Part shown: positions 54,282 through 64,000 of the stretch, one piece after another
Layout: each line of letters begins with the position of its first letter
How positions within the stretch are numbered: the first letter of the stretch is position 1
Assembly (NCBI RefSeq): GCF_001657485.1
Contig: NZ_LXFU01000035.1
Span: 310,001 to 374,000 of the forward strand
DNA length: 64,000 nt
Direction: 5' to 3'
From: Rhizobium sp. WYCCWR10014
Lineage (GTDB): Bacteria > Pseudomonadota > Alphaproteobacteria > Rhizobiales > Rhizobiaceae
Translations under genes and position numbers: made by a program
Notes under the pieces: generated by a model
What the model was told of the DNA's origin: nothing
Database searches by the model: none
Seen by the model: only the letters and a program-made list of their open reading frames with translations

Positions 54282-55026
54282 TGGCATAGCTCCCGAGATA
54301 GGCCTCGCGCACGCGCGCATCCTTGGTGACGTCATCAGGCAGGCCATCGAAGATGATCGCGCCTGATGCAAGCACGATGACGCGTCTGGCAAAACGGAAG
54401 ACGAGATCCATGTCGTGTTCGATCATCAGCACGGCGAGATCGGCGGGCAGATCGGCCAGCGCCTGCTCGATGCGGCCGGTATCGCTTTGCGGCACGCCCG
54501 CTGCCGGCTCGTCGAGCAGCAGGACTTTCGGCTTCAATGCCAGCGCCACGGCGATCTCGAGAAGCCGCTGCTGGCCATAGGCGATTTCGCTGACCTTGCG
54601 ATGCATCAGGAAAGCCAGCCCGAGCTTGCCAAGGAGATCATCGACCTCCGCCATGACATCGGGCATACGCAGGAAATTGCCGAACATGTGCCCAGTCTTT
54701 CCATCGCGTTGAAGGACGGCAAGCCCCACATGTTCGGCCGGCGTCATGTCCTGGAAGAGCCGCGTCACCTGAAAGGAGCGGACAAGACCGCGTCTGACCC
54801 TGCCGATCGCATCGACCTTCGTCACCACCTCGCCGCCGAGACGAACCTCGCCGGAATCGGGCGATAGATTACCGGTTACGAGGTTGACGAAGGTGGTCTT
54901 GCCGGCGCCGTTCGGGCCGATCAGCGCGATGCGATCGCCAGGCGACATCGTGAGCGAGACATCATTGGTGACGGCAAGGCCGCCGAAGGCCTTCTTGAGA
55001 TTGACGACTTCGAAGACCGGGCTCAT
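54262..55026 (-). CDS. livG: Branched-chain-type ABC transporter ATPase LivG
   Basis: A 254-residue ATPase with Walker A GPNGAGKTTFVNLVTG near residue 37, the RRGLVRSFQVTRLFQDMTP segment typical of LivG, AYGQQRLLEIAVAL as signature region, and VLLLDEPAAGVPQSD. The signature differs from canonical LSGGQ (AYGQQ), as is usual in LivG. The ATG at 55026 overlaps the livM stop as ATGA. Open frame continues upstream antisense-like in livM. Confidence 0.93.
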   Translation of the reverse strand: MSPVFEVVNLKKAFGGLAVTNDVSLTMSPGDRIALIGPNGAGKTTFVNLVTGNLSPDSGEVRLGGEVVTKVDAIGRVRRGLVRSFQVTRLFQDMTPAEHVGLAVLQRDGKTGHMFGNFLRMPDVMAEVDDLLGKLGLAFLMHRKVSEIAYGQQRLLEIAVALALKPKVLLLDEPAAGVPQSDTGRIEQALADLPADLAVLMIEHDMDLVFRFARRVIVLASGAIIFDGLPDDVTKDARVREAYLGSYANASHIA

Positions 55027-56027
55027 GAGCGCTGCTCCCTGCGACGGCCAACGAAGGCTGCGGCCGTGCCATAGAGACCTTTCGGCGCAAAGAGCACGAC
55101 GGCGATCAGTAGCACGCCGACCATGGTCAGCCAGTGGAAGGGATTGGCGGCGGAGACATAGTCCTCGAAGAGCATGAAGATGACAGTGCCGGAGAGCGCC
55201 CCGAAGAGAGAACCGGTGCCGCCGAGGACCAGCATCACAAGCGCTTCGGCCGACTGCGTGAAAGACAGGCTGTCGAGGCCGACGACCTGTGTCGAAATCG
55301 CATTCAGTGCGCCGCCGACACCGGCGACGGCGCCGGAGATCGCGTACATCCTGATCAGAGCTGCCTTTGGCGAAGCGCCCATGGCGCGGATGCGCAACGG
55401 GTCCTGCTTGATGGCGCGGCAGAGCATGCCGAAGGGCGAGCGAACCAGAACCCTCAGCAGCACGAAGACGATCAGCAGCAGCGCCATTCCGAAGAAGAAG
55501 GCGGTGTGACCGTAGAGATCGAATTCGAAGAGGCCGAAGACCGAATCCGGCGCAATGCCGGAAAGTCCATCGCTGCCGCCTGTCCAAGACGAGGCCTTGT
55601 TGGCGAATTCATGGAAGAGGTTGATCAGCGCAATCGACAGCACCAGCTGCGGCAGCCCATGCGCACGCAGGATGATGGCGCCGCAGAGCAGTCCGGCAAC
55701 CGCGCCACCTGTGATGCCGGCAAGCATCATCAGCAGCGGGTCATTGATGCCGTAATGCGCCGACAGGATCCCGGCGGCATAGGCGCCGGAGCCGAAGAGC
55801 GCGGCATGGCCGAGCGTTGCGACGCCGCAATAACCGGTCACCAGATCGAGCGACAGGACAAGCAACGCGATGGTGATCATCCGGGTCAGAAGGGCGAGAT
55901 TATCGGGGAAGGCGAAATAGCCGATCGCGGCAATGGCTATGATGACCGCTATTCCGATAATATCGCGGCCGATAAACCCGCGACGATGCTGTAGACCTTC
56001 GTTTTCGTTGTTCATGACAAGCGCCAT
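55023..56027 (-). CDS. livM: Branched-chain-type ABC permease LivM
   Basis: A 334-residue permease with about nine membrane helices from residue ~22 (IIGIAVIIAIAAIGYFAF). It has the LivM landmark GYCGVATLGHAALFGSGAYAAG near residue 68 and GAVAGVGGALNA near 230. I start at ATG 56027 just after the livH TAA; a second ATG at 56015 is also possible. It couples to LivG/F. Confidence 0.92.
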   Translation of the reverse strand: MALVMNNENEGLQHRRGFIGRDIIGIAVIIAIAAIGYFAFPDNLALLTRMITIALLVLSLDLVTGYCGVATLGHAALFGSGAYAAGILSAHYGINDPLLMMLAGITGGAVAGLLCGAIILRAHGLPQLVLSIALINLFHEFANKASSWTGGSDGLSGIAPDSVFGLFEFDLYGHTAFFFGMALLLIVFVLLRVLVRSPFGMLCRAIKQDPLRIRAMGASPKAALIRMYAISGAVAGVGGALNAISTQVVGLDSLSFTQSAEALVMLVLGGTGSLFGALSGTVIFMLFEDYVSAANPFHWLTMVGVLLIAVVLFAPKGLYGTAAAFVGRRREQRS

Positions 56028-56028
56028 C

Positions 56029-56892
56029 TTATTTCGCCCTTCCGGCAAGGCCGCGCGGGAAGACGCAGATGATTGCGATCACGGCGAGATAGAAGAAGAA
56101 TTCGCCGAATTCCGGCATCAGATACCGTCCTGTCGTATCGATCGCGCCCAGCAGCAGGCAGGCAATCAGCGCGCCCGGAATGGAACCTGCGCCGCCGACG
56201 GAGACGACAACCAGGAAGGTCACCATGTAGCGCAGCGCGTAATAGGGTTCGACGGGCAGGAGTTCGGCCCCGACCACGCCACCGAAGGCGGCAAGCCCGA
56301 CGGCAACGGCAAAGCTCACCGCATAGATGATCTCGGTGCGCACGCCGAGTGCCGCAGCCATCGCCGCATCATCGACGGAGGCGCGCAGCTTGACGCCGAA
56401 GCTCGTCCTGTCGATCGCAAACCAGAGGGCGAGCGCCACGGCCAGGCCGCAGAGGATGACGAAAAGCCGGTGAACGGGAATGGTGCGGAAGCCGAGATCG
56501 GCTGACCCCTGCAGCGCACCGGCAAGCGGAATGGTCTTCAGCGTCGGCCCCATGACATAATTGGCGATGCCGATGACGCAGAAGGTGATGCCGATGGTCA
56601 TCAGCACCTGGGTCAGTTCCGGCGCGCCATAGATCCGGCGGTAGAGAAAACGCTCGATCGGAATGGCGACGATGATGGTGATGACAATGGCGGCGATGAC
56701 CGCCGTGGCATAACCAAGGCCGAGGTCGCGAGCGACATAGGAGGCGATATAGCCGCCGATCATTGCGAAAGCGCCGTGAGCGAGGTTGACGACACGCATC
56801 AGCCCCATGGTCACCGAAAGGCCGATCGAGATCACGAAGAGCACCATGCCATAGGCAAGGGCGTCGACGGCTATGCTGAAGACTGTCTGCAT
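56029..56892 (-). CDS. livH: Branched-chain-type ABC permease LivH
   Basis: A 287-residue permease. LAYGMVLFVISIGLSVTMGLMRVVNLAHGAFAMIGGYIA at the N-terminus is the classic LivH pattern, and the coupling region is RASVDDAAMAAALGV. About eight helices. It follows the binding-protein gene by 71 bases and precedes livM with one base between stop and start. Confidence 0.92.
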   Translation of the reverse strand: MQTVFSIAVDALAYGMVLFVISIGLSVTMGLMRVVNLAHGAFAMIGGYIASYVARDLGLGYATAVIAAIVITIIVAIPIERFLYRRIYGAPELTQVLMTIGITFCVIGIANYVMGPTLKTIPLAGALQGSADLGFRTIPVHRLFVILCGLAVALALWFAIDRTSFGVKLRASVDDAAMAAALGVRTEIIYAVSFAVAVGLAAFGGVVGAELLPVEPYYALRYMVTFLVVVSVGGAGSIPGALIACLLLGAIDTTGRYLMPEFGEFFFYLAVIAIICVFPRGLAGRAK

Positions 56893-56963
56893 GGAAATCC
56901 CTTGCTTCGACGGGCTCGGCCTGATCGCAGGCCAAGCCCGTCGCCTGTCTTGACGCTCGATGT

Positions 56964-58136
56964 TTACTTGACGGCGGCCAGGCCCGGATCGCCCTGCTTC
57001 TCGAAGGTCTGGACCTCCTTGTTGATGTAGGTCCCGTCATCGGCTTTGGTGACTTCGCGCAGATAGATATTCTGCGTGATGTGGCGGCTTTCCGGATCGA
57101 TCGAAACGGGGCCGCGCGGGCTCACCCAGGCAAGGCCCTTGACCGCATCGACGGCCTTCTCAGCATCCTGCTTGCCGCCCGTCGCCTCGATCATCTTGTA
57201 GATCACATACATGCCGTCATAGGCGCTGACTGAGGGGAAGGAGAGTTCGGCCTTGTTGCCGATCGCTTTGGTCGCCGCCTCGACGAAAGCCTTGTTCTCC
57301 GGAGAATCATGCGACACGGCGTAGTGGAAAGTCGTCTGGATACCGAGTGCCGCATCGCCGAGGGCCGGCAGATCGGATTCCTGGGTCAGATCGCCCGGCG
57401 CGAAGAACTTGATGCCGGCGGTCTTCAGGCCATTATCGTTGTAAGCCTTGACGAAGCCGAGCGTCGTCGGACCTGACGGCAGGAAGGCGAAGACGCCCTC
57501 AGCTCCGGAATCCTTGATGCGCTGCATGATCGGGCTGAAATCGTTGGTCGCAAGCGGCATGCGGATCGCCTCGACCACCTGACCGCCGGCCTTTTCGAAG
57601 CCGGCCTTGAAGGCGTTCTCGGCGTCGATGCCGGGGCCGTAATCGCTGACGACGGAAATCACCTTCTTGACGCCGGCGTCGAAGGCGACCTTGGCGATCG
57701 GCGTCGAGGTCTGCCAGGTGGTAAACGAGGTGCGAACGACGAGCGGGCTCTTGGTCACGATCGCCGAGGTGGCGGCGTTCATGATGACCATCGGCACATT
57801 GCCCTGCTTCAGGATCGGCGTCACCGCCATGGCATCGGGCGTGAAGTAGAAGCCGGCGAGATACTGGACCTTCTCCTTGACGATCAGTTCCTGCGCCAGC
57901 GCCTTGGATTGGGCGGGATCGGCCTGCGGCACATCGCGATAGACGATCTCGACCGTGTCGTTGCCGACCGTGTTGCCGTTGACCGCCATATAGGCGTCGA
58001 TGCCGGCCTTGAAGTTCTTGCCCTGGAGCGCGAACGGACCGGAGAACGGCCCGATGACCCCAACTTTGATGGTGTCGGCATAGGCGCTCGTGCCCATGGC
58101 GACTGCCGCAATGGCGGCCAGAAATAGCTTCTTCAT
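56964..58136 (-). CDS. livK: Periplasmic substrate-binding protein of the Liv-type transporter
   Basis: A 390-residue protein: signal peptide MKKLFLAAIAAVAMGTSAYA, then the type I periplasmic binding fold (TIKVGVIGPFSGPFALQGKNFKAGIDAYMAVNG, IVYRDVPQADPAQSKALAQELIVKEKVQYLAGFYF, VSVSAYDGMYVIYKMIEATGG). The residues after the signal fit the amide-urea-amino-acid/aromatic-acid-binding branch better than strict LivJ. GGGAGAGAG lies before the ATG. It is the first gene of the operon, and pobA is directly upstream on the same strand. The ligand is therefore uncertain. Confidence 0.88.
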   Translation of the reverse strand: MKKLFLAAIAAVAMGTSAYADTIKVGVIGPFSGPFALQGKNFKAGIDAYMAVNGNTVGNDTVEIVYRDVPQADPAQSKALAQELIVKEKVQYLAGFYFTPDAMAVTPILKQGNVPMVIMNAATSAIVTKSPLVVRTSFTTWQTSTPIAKVAFDAGVKKVISVVSDYGPGIDAENAFKAGFEKAGGQVVEAIRMPLATNDFSPIMQRIKDSGAEGVFAFLPSGPTTLGFVKAYNDNGLKTAGIKFFAPGDLTQESDLPALGDAALGIQTTFHYAVSHDSPENKAFVEAATKAIGNKAELSFPSVSAYDGMYVIYKMIEATGGKQDAEKAVDAVKGLAWVSPRGPVSIDPESRHITQNIYLREVTKADDGTYINKEVQTFEKQGDPGLAAVK

Positions 58137-58182
58137 TCTCTCTCTCCCTGTTTGGCGCACTCCAGCGCCGTATTTCGCTAGC

Positions 58183-58197
58183 CGCTAAAATTTAGCG
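58183..58197. promoter_or_regulatory. Candidate operator upstream of the liv operon
   Basis: CGCTAAA-A-TTTAGCG, a perfect 15-base palindrome 47-61 bases upstream of the livK start, in the 211-base gap after pobA. It is a plausible regulator-binding site; no regulator can be assigned. Confidence 0.5.
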
Positions 58198-58347
58198 CTA
58201 ACCTGTCATGCGAAATGGTGATGTAAAATGAAATAAATACCGCAATCCATAACTGTACAATTATGATTTCGTATCGAAGAGCGGAACTATCGGCGGCCGG
58301 TTCTACGGTCGAAATTCTGGTCCACGGCCCCACCTCAGGCACTCCTA

Positions 58348-59607
<1,260 letters not shown>

Positions 59608-59647
59608 CTAATCGAACATTGGTGCCGGCGAAGCCCTAAGGAGCCCC

Positions 59648-60538
59648 ATGAGCAGACAGGTCCCTACTTATGAACTCTACGGCGAAAAGACCGGGCGAGA
59701 ACCGGATTTTTGGGTGCATTGCGAAACTATTCGCTCTCGCAGCAGTTTGCATCAATGGGAGATTCGCCCGCACCGCCACGAGAGTTTCTTTCAGATATTG
59801 TACATCGAAAGCGGTTCGGGCGATGCGATCTTCGGCGAAAAAAGCCACGCCATCCGTCCGCCGGCCATCATCACCGTGCCGCCCGGGCTCAATCACGGCT
59901 TTCGTTTTTCACGCGATATCGACGGCCTGGTGATCACCCTATTGAGATCCCATCTCAGCCATCCGCCTGGCGAGCGAAGCCATCTCGGCGAATGGCTGGC
60001 GGCGCCGCATCTGACGCCGCTCGATCCCGATCATGCCGAGGCAGCCTATGTCATGCAGACGTTGAGGCGGCTGGGCGACGAATTCGAAAACCGCCGCAGC
60101 GGCCGCAACGAGGCGTTGGCCGCCTATGTCGCCCTGGCGCTGCGGCTGACCGCGAGGATTTCCCATGAGGGGAATGCGCACGAGCTTCCGGCCAACGAGA
60201 ACGAGCGGCGGATGGAAATGCTGAGCGAGCTCATCCAGCAACATTTTCGATCACACAAGCCCGCGTCGTTCTACGCCAGAGAGCTTGGTGTTTCGCCGAC
60301 CCATCTCACCCGCATCGTCCGGTCGATGACCGGAAACACTCCCCATGAACTGATCGCCGGCAAACTCGTCGAAGAGGCGAAACGCCAGCTGGTTTTCACG
60401 CTTGGTAGCGTTCAGGAGATCGGGTTTCGGCTCGGCTTTGCCGATCCCGCCTATTTCTCGCGCTTCTTTTTTAAATATACGGGAGAAACGCCGCGGGTCT
60501 GGCGCATGAAGGAAAAAGTCCGGCTCGAACGTGCGTAG
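59648..60538 (+). CDS. pobR: AraC-family regulator PobR
   Basis: A 296-residue activator. The N-terminal cupin (VHCETIRSRSSLHQWEIRPHRHESFFQILYIESGSG) would sense 4-hydroxybenzoate. The C-terminal double helix-turn-helix (FYARELGVSPTHLTRIVRSMTG and GSVQEIGFRLGFADPAYFSRFFFKYTGETPRVWR) is the AraC signature. AAGGAG lies 6-11 bases before the ATG. It is divergent from pobA across a 127-base gap, where its binding site should be. Confidence 0.92.
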   Translation: MSRQVPTYELYGEKTGREPDFWVHCETIRSRSSLHQWEIRPHRHESFFQILYIESGSGDAIFGEKSHAIRPPAIITVPPGLNHGFRFSRDIDGLVITLLRSHLSHPPGERSHLGEWLAAPHLTPLDPDHAEAAYVMQTLRRLGDEFENRRSGRNEALAAYVALALRLTARISHEGNAHELPANENERRMEMLSELIQQHFRSHKPASFYARELGVSPTHLTRIVRSMTGNTPHELIAGKLVEEAKRQLVFTLGSVQEIGFRLGFADPAYFSRFFFKYTGETPRVWRMKEKVRLERA

Positions 60539-60606
60539 GGTTCCGGCATTCCGGGTGCGACGCGTGCGCGGACAGGCATCCGCGAGGACACCCGGTGGGG
60601 ATCGCC

Positions 60607-60792
60607 TTACCAGGCTTCAACGCCGTCTTCCGTGTTGCGGCCGCGTTCGCCGGCGCGGGTCTCGTATGCCTCGCGTTCCCCAGCTGGCTTGACGGCATCG
60701 GCTGAGCCATCCGGCCGGGCTTCGGGCGTCATGTACAAGGCGAGCGCCTTTTCCAGCCGGGCGGCGGTGAGCGTGGCAGCGAAACCCTTCAT
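60607..60792 (-). CDS. Small hypothetical protein
   Basis: A 61-residue charged, soluble protein (KGFAATLTAARLEKALALYMTPEARPDGSADAVKPAGEREAYETRAGERGR...), with GAGGAAA 5-11 bases before the ATG. It lies convergent to pobR with a 68-base gap. It could be an expressed small protein or a chance frame; no family is recognised. Confidence 0.45.
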   Translation of the reverse strand: MKGFAATLTAARLEKALALYMTPEARPDGSADAVKPAGEREAYETRAGERGRNTEDGVEAW

Positions 60793-60961
60793 GTCGTTTC
60801 CTCGGTCAGTGGCTTACAGCTTTCCCAAGACACATAGCCTACGATATGGCCATTATGAAACAGCGCCCTGATCGTTTTCACCAACTTTAGACCTGCTGAC
60901 GATTACTCCCGCCGGATGATCTCCGCCGACCATTTCCGTGCGATTCCGTTTGGTTTTCGCT

Positions 60962-63346
60962 TCACGCCATCGGCCATTTCCAGTTCCGCACCTCCGGCAT
61001 GTCCTCACCATATTCGCGGACATAGTCGTGATGTTCTGCAAGCTTGCCACGGAAGGCGGCGAGCGCTTCTCCTGCTTTTTCCTTCAGGCCCGGCACACGC
61101 TCGATCGCTTCGATGGCGAGGTGAAAGCGGTCGAGTTCGTTGAGGACGGTCATGTCGAAGGGGGTGGTCGTCGTGCCTTCCTCGATGAAGCCGCGGACGT
61201 GGATATTGCGGTGGTTGGTGCGTTTATAGGTCAGGCGGTGAATGAGATAGGGATAGCCGTGATAGGCGAAAATGACAGGCTTGTCGGCGGTGAAGATCGC
61301 ATCGAATGCCTCGTCGGTCAGGCCATGCGGATGCTGATCCCTGGATTGCAGTGCCAGGAGGTCGACGACGTTGACGGTGCGGATCTTCAGTTCTGGAATG
61401 GCCTGGCGCAGCAGGTCGACGGCAGCAAGCGTTTCCATGGTCGGCACGTCGCCGGCGCAGGCCATGACGAGATCGGGCAGAATGGTGTCGTCCTCGTTAC
61501 TCGCCCAGCGCCAGATGCCGATGCCGGCCTCGCAATGTTTCACCGCCTCGTCCATCGATAGCCATTGCGGCTCCGGCTGCTTGCCGGCGACGATGACATT
61601 GATGCGGTCGTAGGTGCGCAGGCAATGGTCGCCGACCCAGAGCAGGGTGTTGGCATCCGGCGGCAGGTAGATGCGGACGATATCGGCTTTCTTATTGGCG
61701 ACGAGGTCGACGAAGCCGGGATCCTGATGGCTGAAGCCGTTGTGGTCCTGACGCCAGACATGCGAGGTCAGCAGGTAATTCAGCGACGAGATCGGCTTTC
61801 TCCACTCGAGTTCCCGCGTCACCTTCAGCCATTTGGCGTGCTGGTTGAACATGGAATCGATGATGTGGATGAAGGCCTCGTAGCAGGAGAATAGGCCGTG
61901 CCGGCCGGTCAGCAAATAGCCTTCCAGCCAGCCCTGGCAGAGATGTTCGCTCAGCACCTCCATGACACGTCCATCCCGGGATAAGTGGACGTCGTAGGGT
62001 TCGATACCCTCCATCCAGACACGGTCGGTGACTTCGAAGACGCTGCCGAGGCGGTTCGATTCGGTCTCGTCGGGGCCGAAGATACGGAAATTGGCGGCCT
62101 CTGCGTTGCGCTTCATCGTATCGCGCAGGTAATGGCCGAGGATTTCCGTCGATTGCACCATGGCGCTGCCGCGCTTGCCGATATCGACCGCATAGTCGCG
62201 GATATCGGGAACATCGAGTTCCTTGCGCAGCAAGCCGCCATTGGCGTGCGGATTGGCGCCCATGCGGCGCTCGCCGACAGGGGCTAGCGCCCGCAGCTCG
62301 GGTTTCAGCCGACCGTCGCTGCCAAACAGGTCCTCCGGATCATAGCCGCGCATCCAATCCTCGAGGATCTTGCGATGCCCTTCATTCTCGCGGCAATTGG
62401 AGACCGGCACCTGGTGGGCGCGCCAGAAGCCTTCGACCTTCTTGCCGTCGACTTCCTTCGGTCCTGTCCAGCCCTTCGGGCTGCGCAGCACGATCATCGG
62501 CCAGCGCGGGCAGATATCGGGTGCCTTGCCCTTGCGGGCTTCCTCCTGGATTTCGCGAATGCGGTCGAAAACCCTGTCGAAGGTTGCGGCCATCTGCTGG
62601 TGCATGTCGCGCGGCTCGTGACCCTCGACGAAGAAGGGCTCGTAGCCGTAGCCTTCAAAGAGGCTCTGCAAATCCTCGTGACTGGCGCGGCCAAGAATGG
62701 TCGGATTGGCGATCTTGTAGCCGTTCAGATGCAGGATCGGCAGCACGGCGCCATCGCGGGCAGGGTTCAGAAACTTGTTGGAATGCCAGCTCGCAGCCAG
62801 TGGCCCGGTTTCGGCTTCGCCGTCGCCGATGACGCAGGCAACGATCAGGTCGGGATTGTCGAAGGCGGCGCCATAGGCATGGACGAGGGCGTAACCGAGC
62901 TCGCCGCCCTCGTGGATCGAGCCCGGTGTTTCGGGTGCCGCGTGGCTCGGAATGCCGCCGGGGAAGGAGAACTGCCGGAAGAGCTTGCGCATGCCCTCTG
63001 CGTCGTCGGAAATATCGGGATAGATCTCGCTGTAGATGCCTTCGAGATAGGTGTTGGCGACCATGCCCGGCCCGCCATGGCCGGGGCCGCACATGTAGAT
63101 GATATCGAGGTCGCGGGCGCGGATCAGACGGTTCAGATGCGCATAAATGAAGTTGAGGCCGGGCGTCGTGCCCCAATGGCCGAGCAGGCGGGGCTTGATG
63201 TGCTCTGATTTCAGCGGCTCGCGCAGCAGCGGATTGGCCAGCAGATAGATCTGGCCGATGGAGAGATAATTGGCGGCGCGCCAATAGCGGTCGATCAGGG
63301 TGAGTTCGGCATCGGTAAGAGCGGCGGTCGAGACATGCTTTTCCAT
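60962..63346 (-). CDS. xfp: Phosphoketolase (xylulose-5-P / fructose-6-P)
   Basis: A 794-residue thiamine-diphosphate enzyme splitting xylulose-5-phosphate or fructose-6-phosphate to acetyl phosphate plus a triose or tetrose phosphate. Motifs: [83 protein letters not shown] (ThDP site), [53 protein letters not shown] lies before the ATG at 63346. It sits 71 bases after acetate kinase on the same strand, giving a bypass to acetate and ATP. Confidence 0.95.
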   Translation of the reverse strand: MEKHVSTAALTDAELTLIDRYWRAANYLSIGQIYLLANPLLREPLKSEHIKPRLLGHWGTTPGLNFIYAHLNRLIRARDLDIIYMCGPGHGGPGMVANTYLEGIYSEIYPDISDDAEGMRKLFRQFSFPGGIPSHAAPETPGSIHEGGELGYALVHAYGAAFDNPDLIVACVIGDGEAETGPLAASWHSNKFLNPARDGAVLPILHLNGYKIANPTILGRASHEDLQSLFEGYGYEPFFVEGHEPRDMHQQMAATFDRVFDRIREIQEEARKGKAPDICPRWPMIVLRSPKGWTGPKEVDGKKVEGFWRAHQVPVSNCRENEGHRKILEDWMRGYDPEDLFGSDGRLKPELRALAPVGERRMGANPHANGGLLRKELDVPDIRDYAVDIGKRGSAMVQSTEILGHYLRDTMKRNAEAANFRIFGPDETESNRLGSVFEVTDRVWMEGIEPYDVHLSRDGRVMEVLSEHLCQGWLEGYLLTGRHGLFSCYEAFIHIIDSMFNQHAKWLKVTRELEWRKPISSLNYLLTSHVWRQDHNGFSHQDPGFVDLVANKKADIVRIYLPPDANTLLWVGDHCLRTYDRINVIVAGKQPEPQWLSMDEAVKHCEAGIGIWRWASNEDDTILPDLVMACAGDVPTMETLAAVDLLRQAIPELKIRTVNVVDLLALQSRDQHPHGLTDEAFDAIFTADKPVIFAYHGYPYLIHRLTYKRTNHRNIHVRGFIEEGTTTTPFDMTVLNELDRFHLAIEAIERVPGLKEKAGEALAAFRGKLAEHHDYVREYGEDMPEVRNWKWPMA

Positions 63347-63417
63347 GGGTTTCTCCCGTTCGAAAACGTCTTCAACGTCAATTCTACCGGCGGATGCCGG
63401 CAAGCTGTTGATCTGGA

Positions 63418-64000
63418 TCAGCCACTGCCAAGAACGGACAGCGCCTCCTCAGCGATGATCTGCTCCTCATCGGTGGCGATGACATGGGCGGCGATGTTGC
63501 TTTCCCGCGTGCTGATCGTGAAAGCATTGGCAGCATTGGCCTTTTCGTCGATTGCAAGGCCAAGCCAAGACAGCCGCTTGGCGACGCTAGCGCGGATCTC
63601 CGGTTGATGCTCGCCGATGCCGGCGGTGAAGACGATGGCGTCAAGGCCACCAAGGGTTACCGCCATGCGGCCGATTTCGCCGGCAATGCGCAATGTGAAG
63701 AGGTCGATCGCCTGGCGCGCCTCCGGCCGTCCGTCCTTCAGCAGGTCGCGCGTATCGGCGCTGATGCCGGAGACGCCGAGCAGGCCGCAGCGGTGATAGA
63801 GCAGGTCTTCGATCTCCCCGAAGGACTGTTTCCTCTGACCGGCCAGATGCAGGATGACGCCGGGATCGAGCCAGCCCGGGCGCGTCGCCATCGGGATGCC
63901 GTCGAGCGTCGAAAAGCCCATGCTGCAATCGCGGCTGATGCCCTCATCCAGCGCACAGAGGCTGGCGCCGCTGCCGAGATGGGCGACAACCACCTTTGCC
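63418..64000 (-). CDS. ackA: Acetate kinase, 3' part (cut by window end)
   Basis: The C-terminal ~193 residues of acetate kinase: [43 protein letters not shown] is the ATP/acetate signature, with the catalytic-site MATRPG, and [18 protein letters not shown] follows. The gene continues beyond base 64000. It converts the acetyl phosphate from phosphoketolase to acetate with ATP formation, or runs in reverse. It is upstream of xfp on the same strand and probably cotranscribed. Confidence 0.95.
   Translation of the reverse strand, partial: AKVVVAHLGSGASLCALDEGISRDCSMGFSTLDGIPMATRPGWLDPGVILHLAGQRKQSFGEIEDLLYHRCGLLGVSGISADTRDLLKDGRPEARQAIDLFTLRIAGEIGRMAVTLGGLDAIVFTAGIGEHQPEIRASVAKRLSWLGLAIDEKANAANAFTISTRESNIAAHVIATDEEQIIAEEALSVLGSG

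Overview
The window is a high-GC alphaproteobacterial chromosome segment. It most resembles the Rhizobium etli / R. leguminosarum group, by inference from recognised gene content and not from a database search. The markers are the sulfolipid operon sqdBDC, the lysyl-phosphatidylglycerol pair lpiA-acvB, a serC-serA operon behind a serC-type leader RNA, the complete tol-pal cluster, and several palindromic repeats of a kind familiar from rhizobial intergenic DNA. Most of it is core chromosome. No CRISPR array, integrase, IS transposase or rRNA was found, and there is one tRNA (elongator Met).

Layout: 1-148 is the tail of an unknown gene. 458-8642 holds a phytase-like secreted protein, an NAD-dependent epimerase, an XRE regulator, a divergent ArsR/SRPBCC pair, a short 6-phosphogluconate dehydrogenase, a large MscS channel and a DoxX gene broken by a frameshift. 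8879-12861 is lpiA-acvB. 12912-14988 carries DinB, NUDIX and metallophosphoesterase genes. 14989-18645 is the Holliday-junction operon in the order ruvC, antitoxin/toxin, ruvA, antitoxin/toxin, ruvB: two different AbrB/PIN toxin-antitoxin modules sit in the two gaps, and the second toxin overlaps the ruvB start. 18889-26353 holds a chemoreceptor, a luciferase-like oxidoreductase, yebC, a PPOX-fold protein, an MBL hydrolase, a ymdB-like phosphodiesterase and 5-formyl-THF cyclo-ligase. 26471-30528 is a coiled-coil protein followed (reading back) by sqdC, sqdD and sqdB.

30648-37431 is ybgC-tolQ-tolR-tolA-(extra gene)-tolB-pal-cpoB. The extra gene is a TolB-like signal peptide joined to a second TolA C-terminal domain, exactly what a tandem duplication across the tolA/tolB junction would make. 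It is followed by tilS, whose 3' half contains an in-frame inverted-repeat element, then ftsH, glmM, a small protein, an outer-membrane barrel, serC and serA. 47432-51665 has a small conserved-looking protein, a PAS-GGDEF-EAL protein, a 33-residue secreted peptide and mnmA, and then tRNA-Met.

Downstream of the tRNA, 52034-53156 looks accessory: a 43-residue membrane peptide and a VCBS/cadherin-like protein. 53565-58136 is a five-gene branched-chain-amino-acid-type ABC operon (livF, G, M, H, K). It lies directly downstream of pobA with divergent pobR, so an aromatic substrate is possible. The window ends with a small ORF, phosphoketolase and the 3' part of acetate kinase, which together convert sugar phosphates to acetate and ATP.

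Most surprising features: the double toxin-antitoxin invasion of ruvCAB, the tolA/tolB junction duplication, the palindromic element translated inside tilS, the doxX frameshift, and two small genes with strong ribosome-binding sites.
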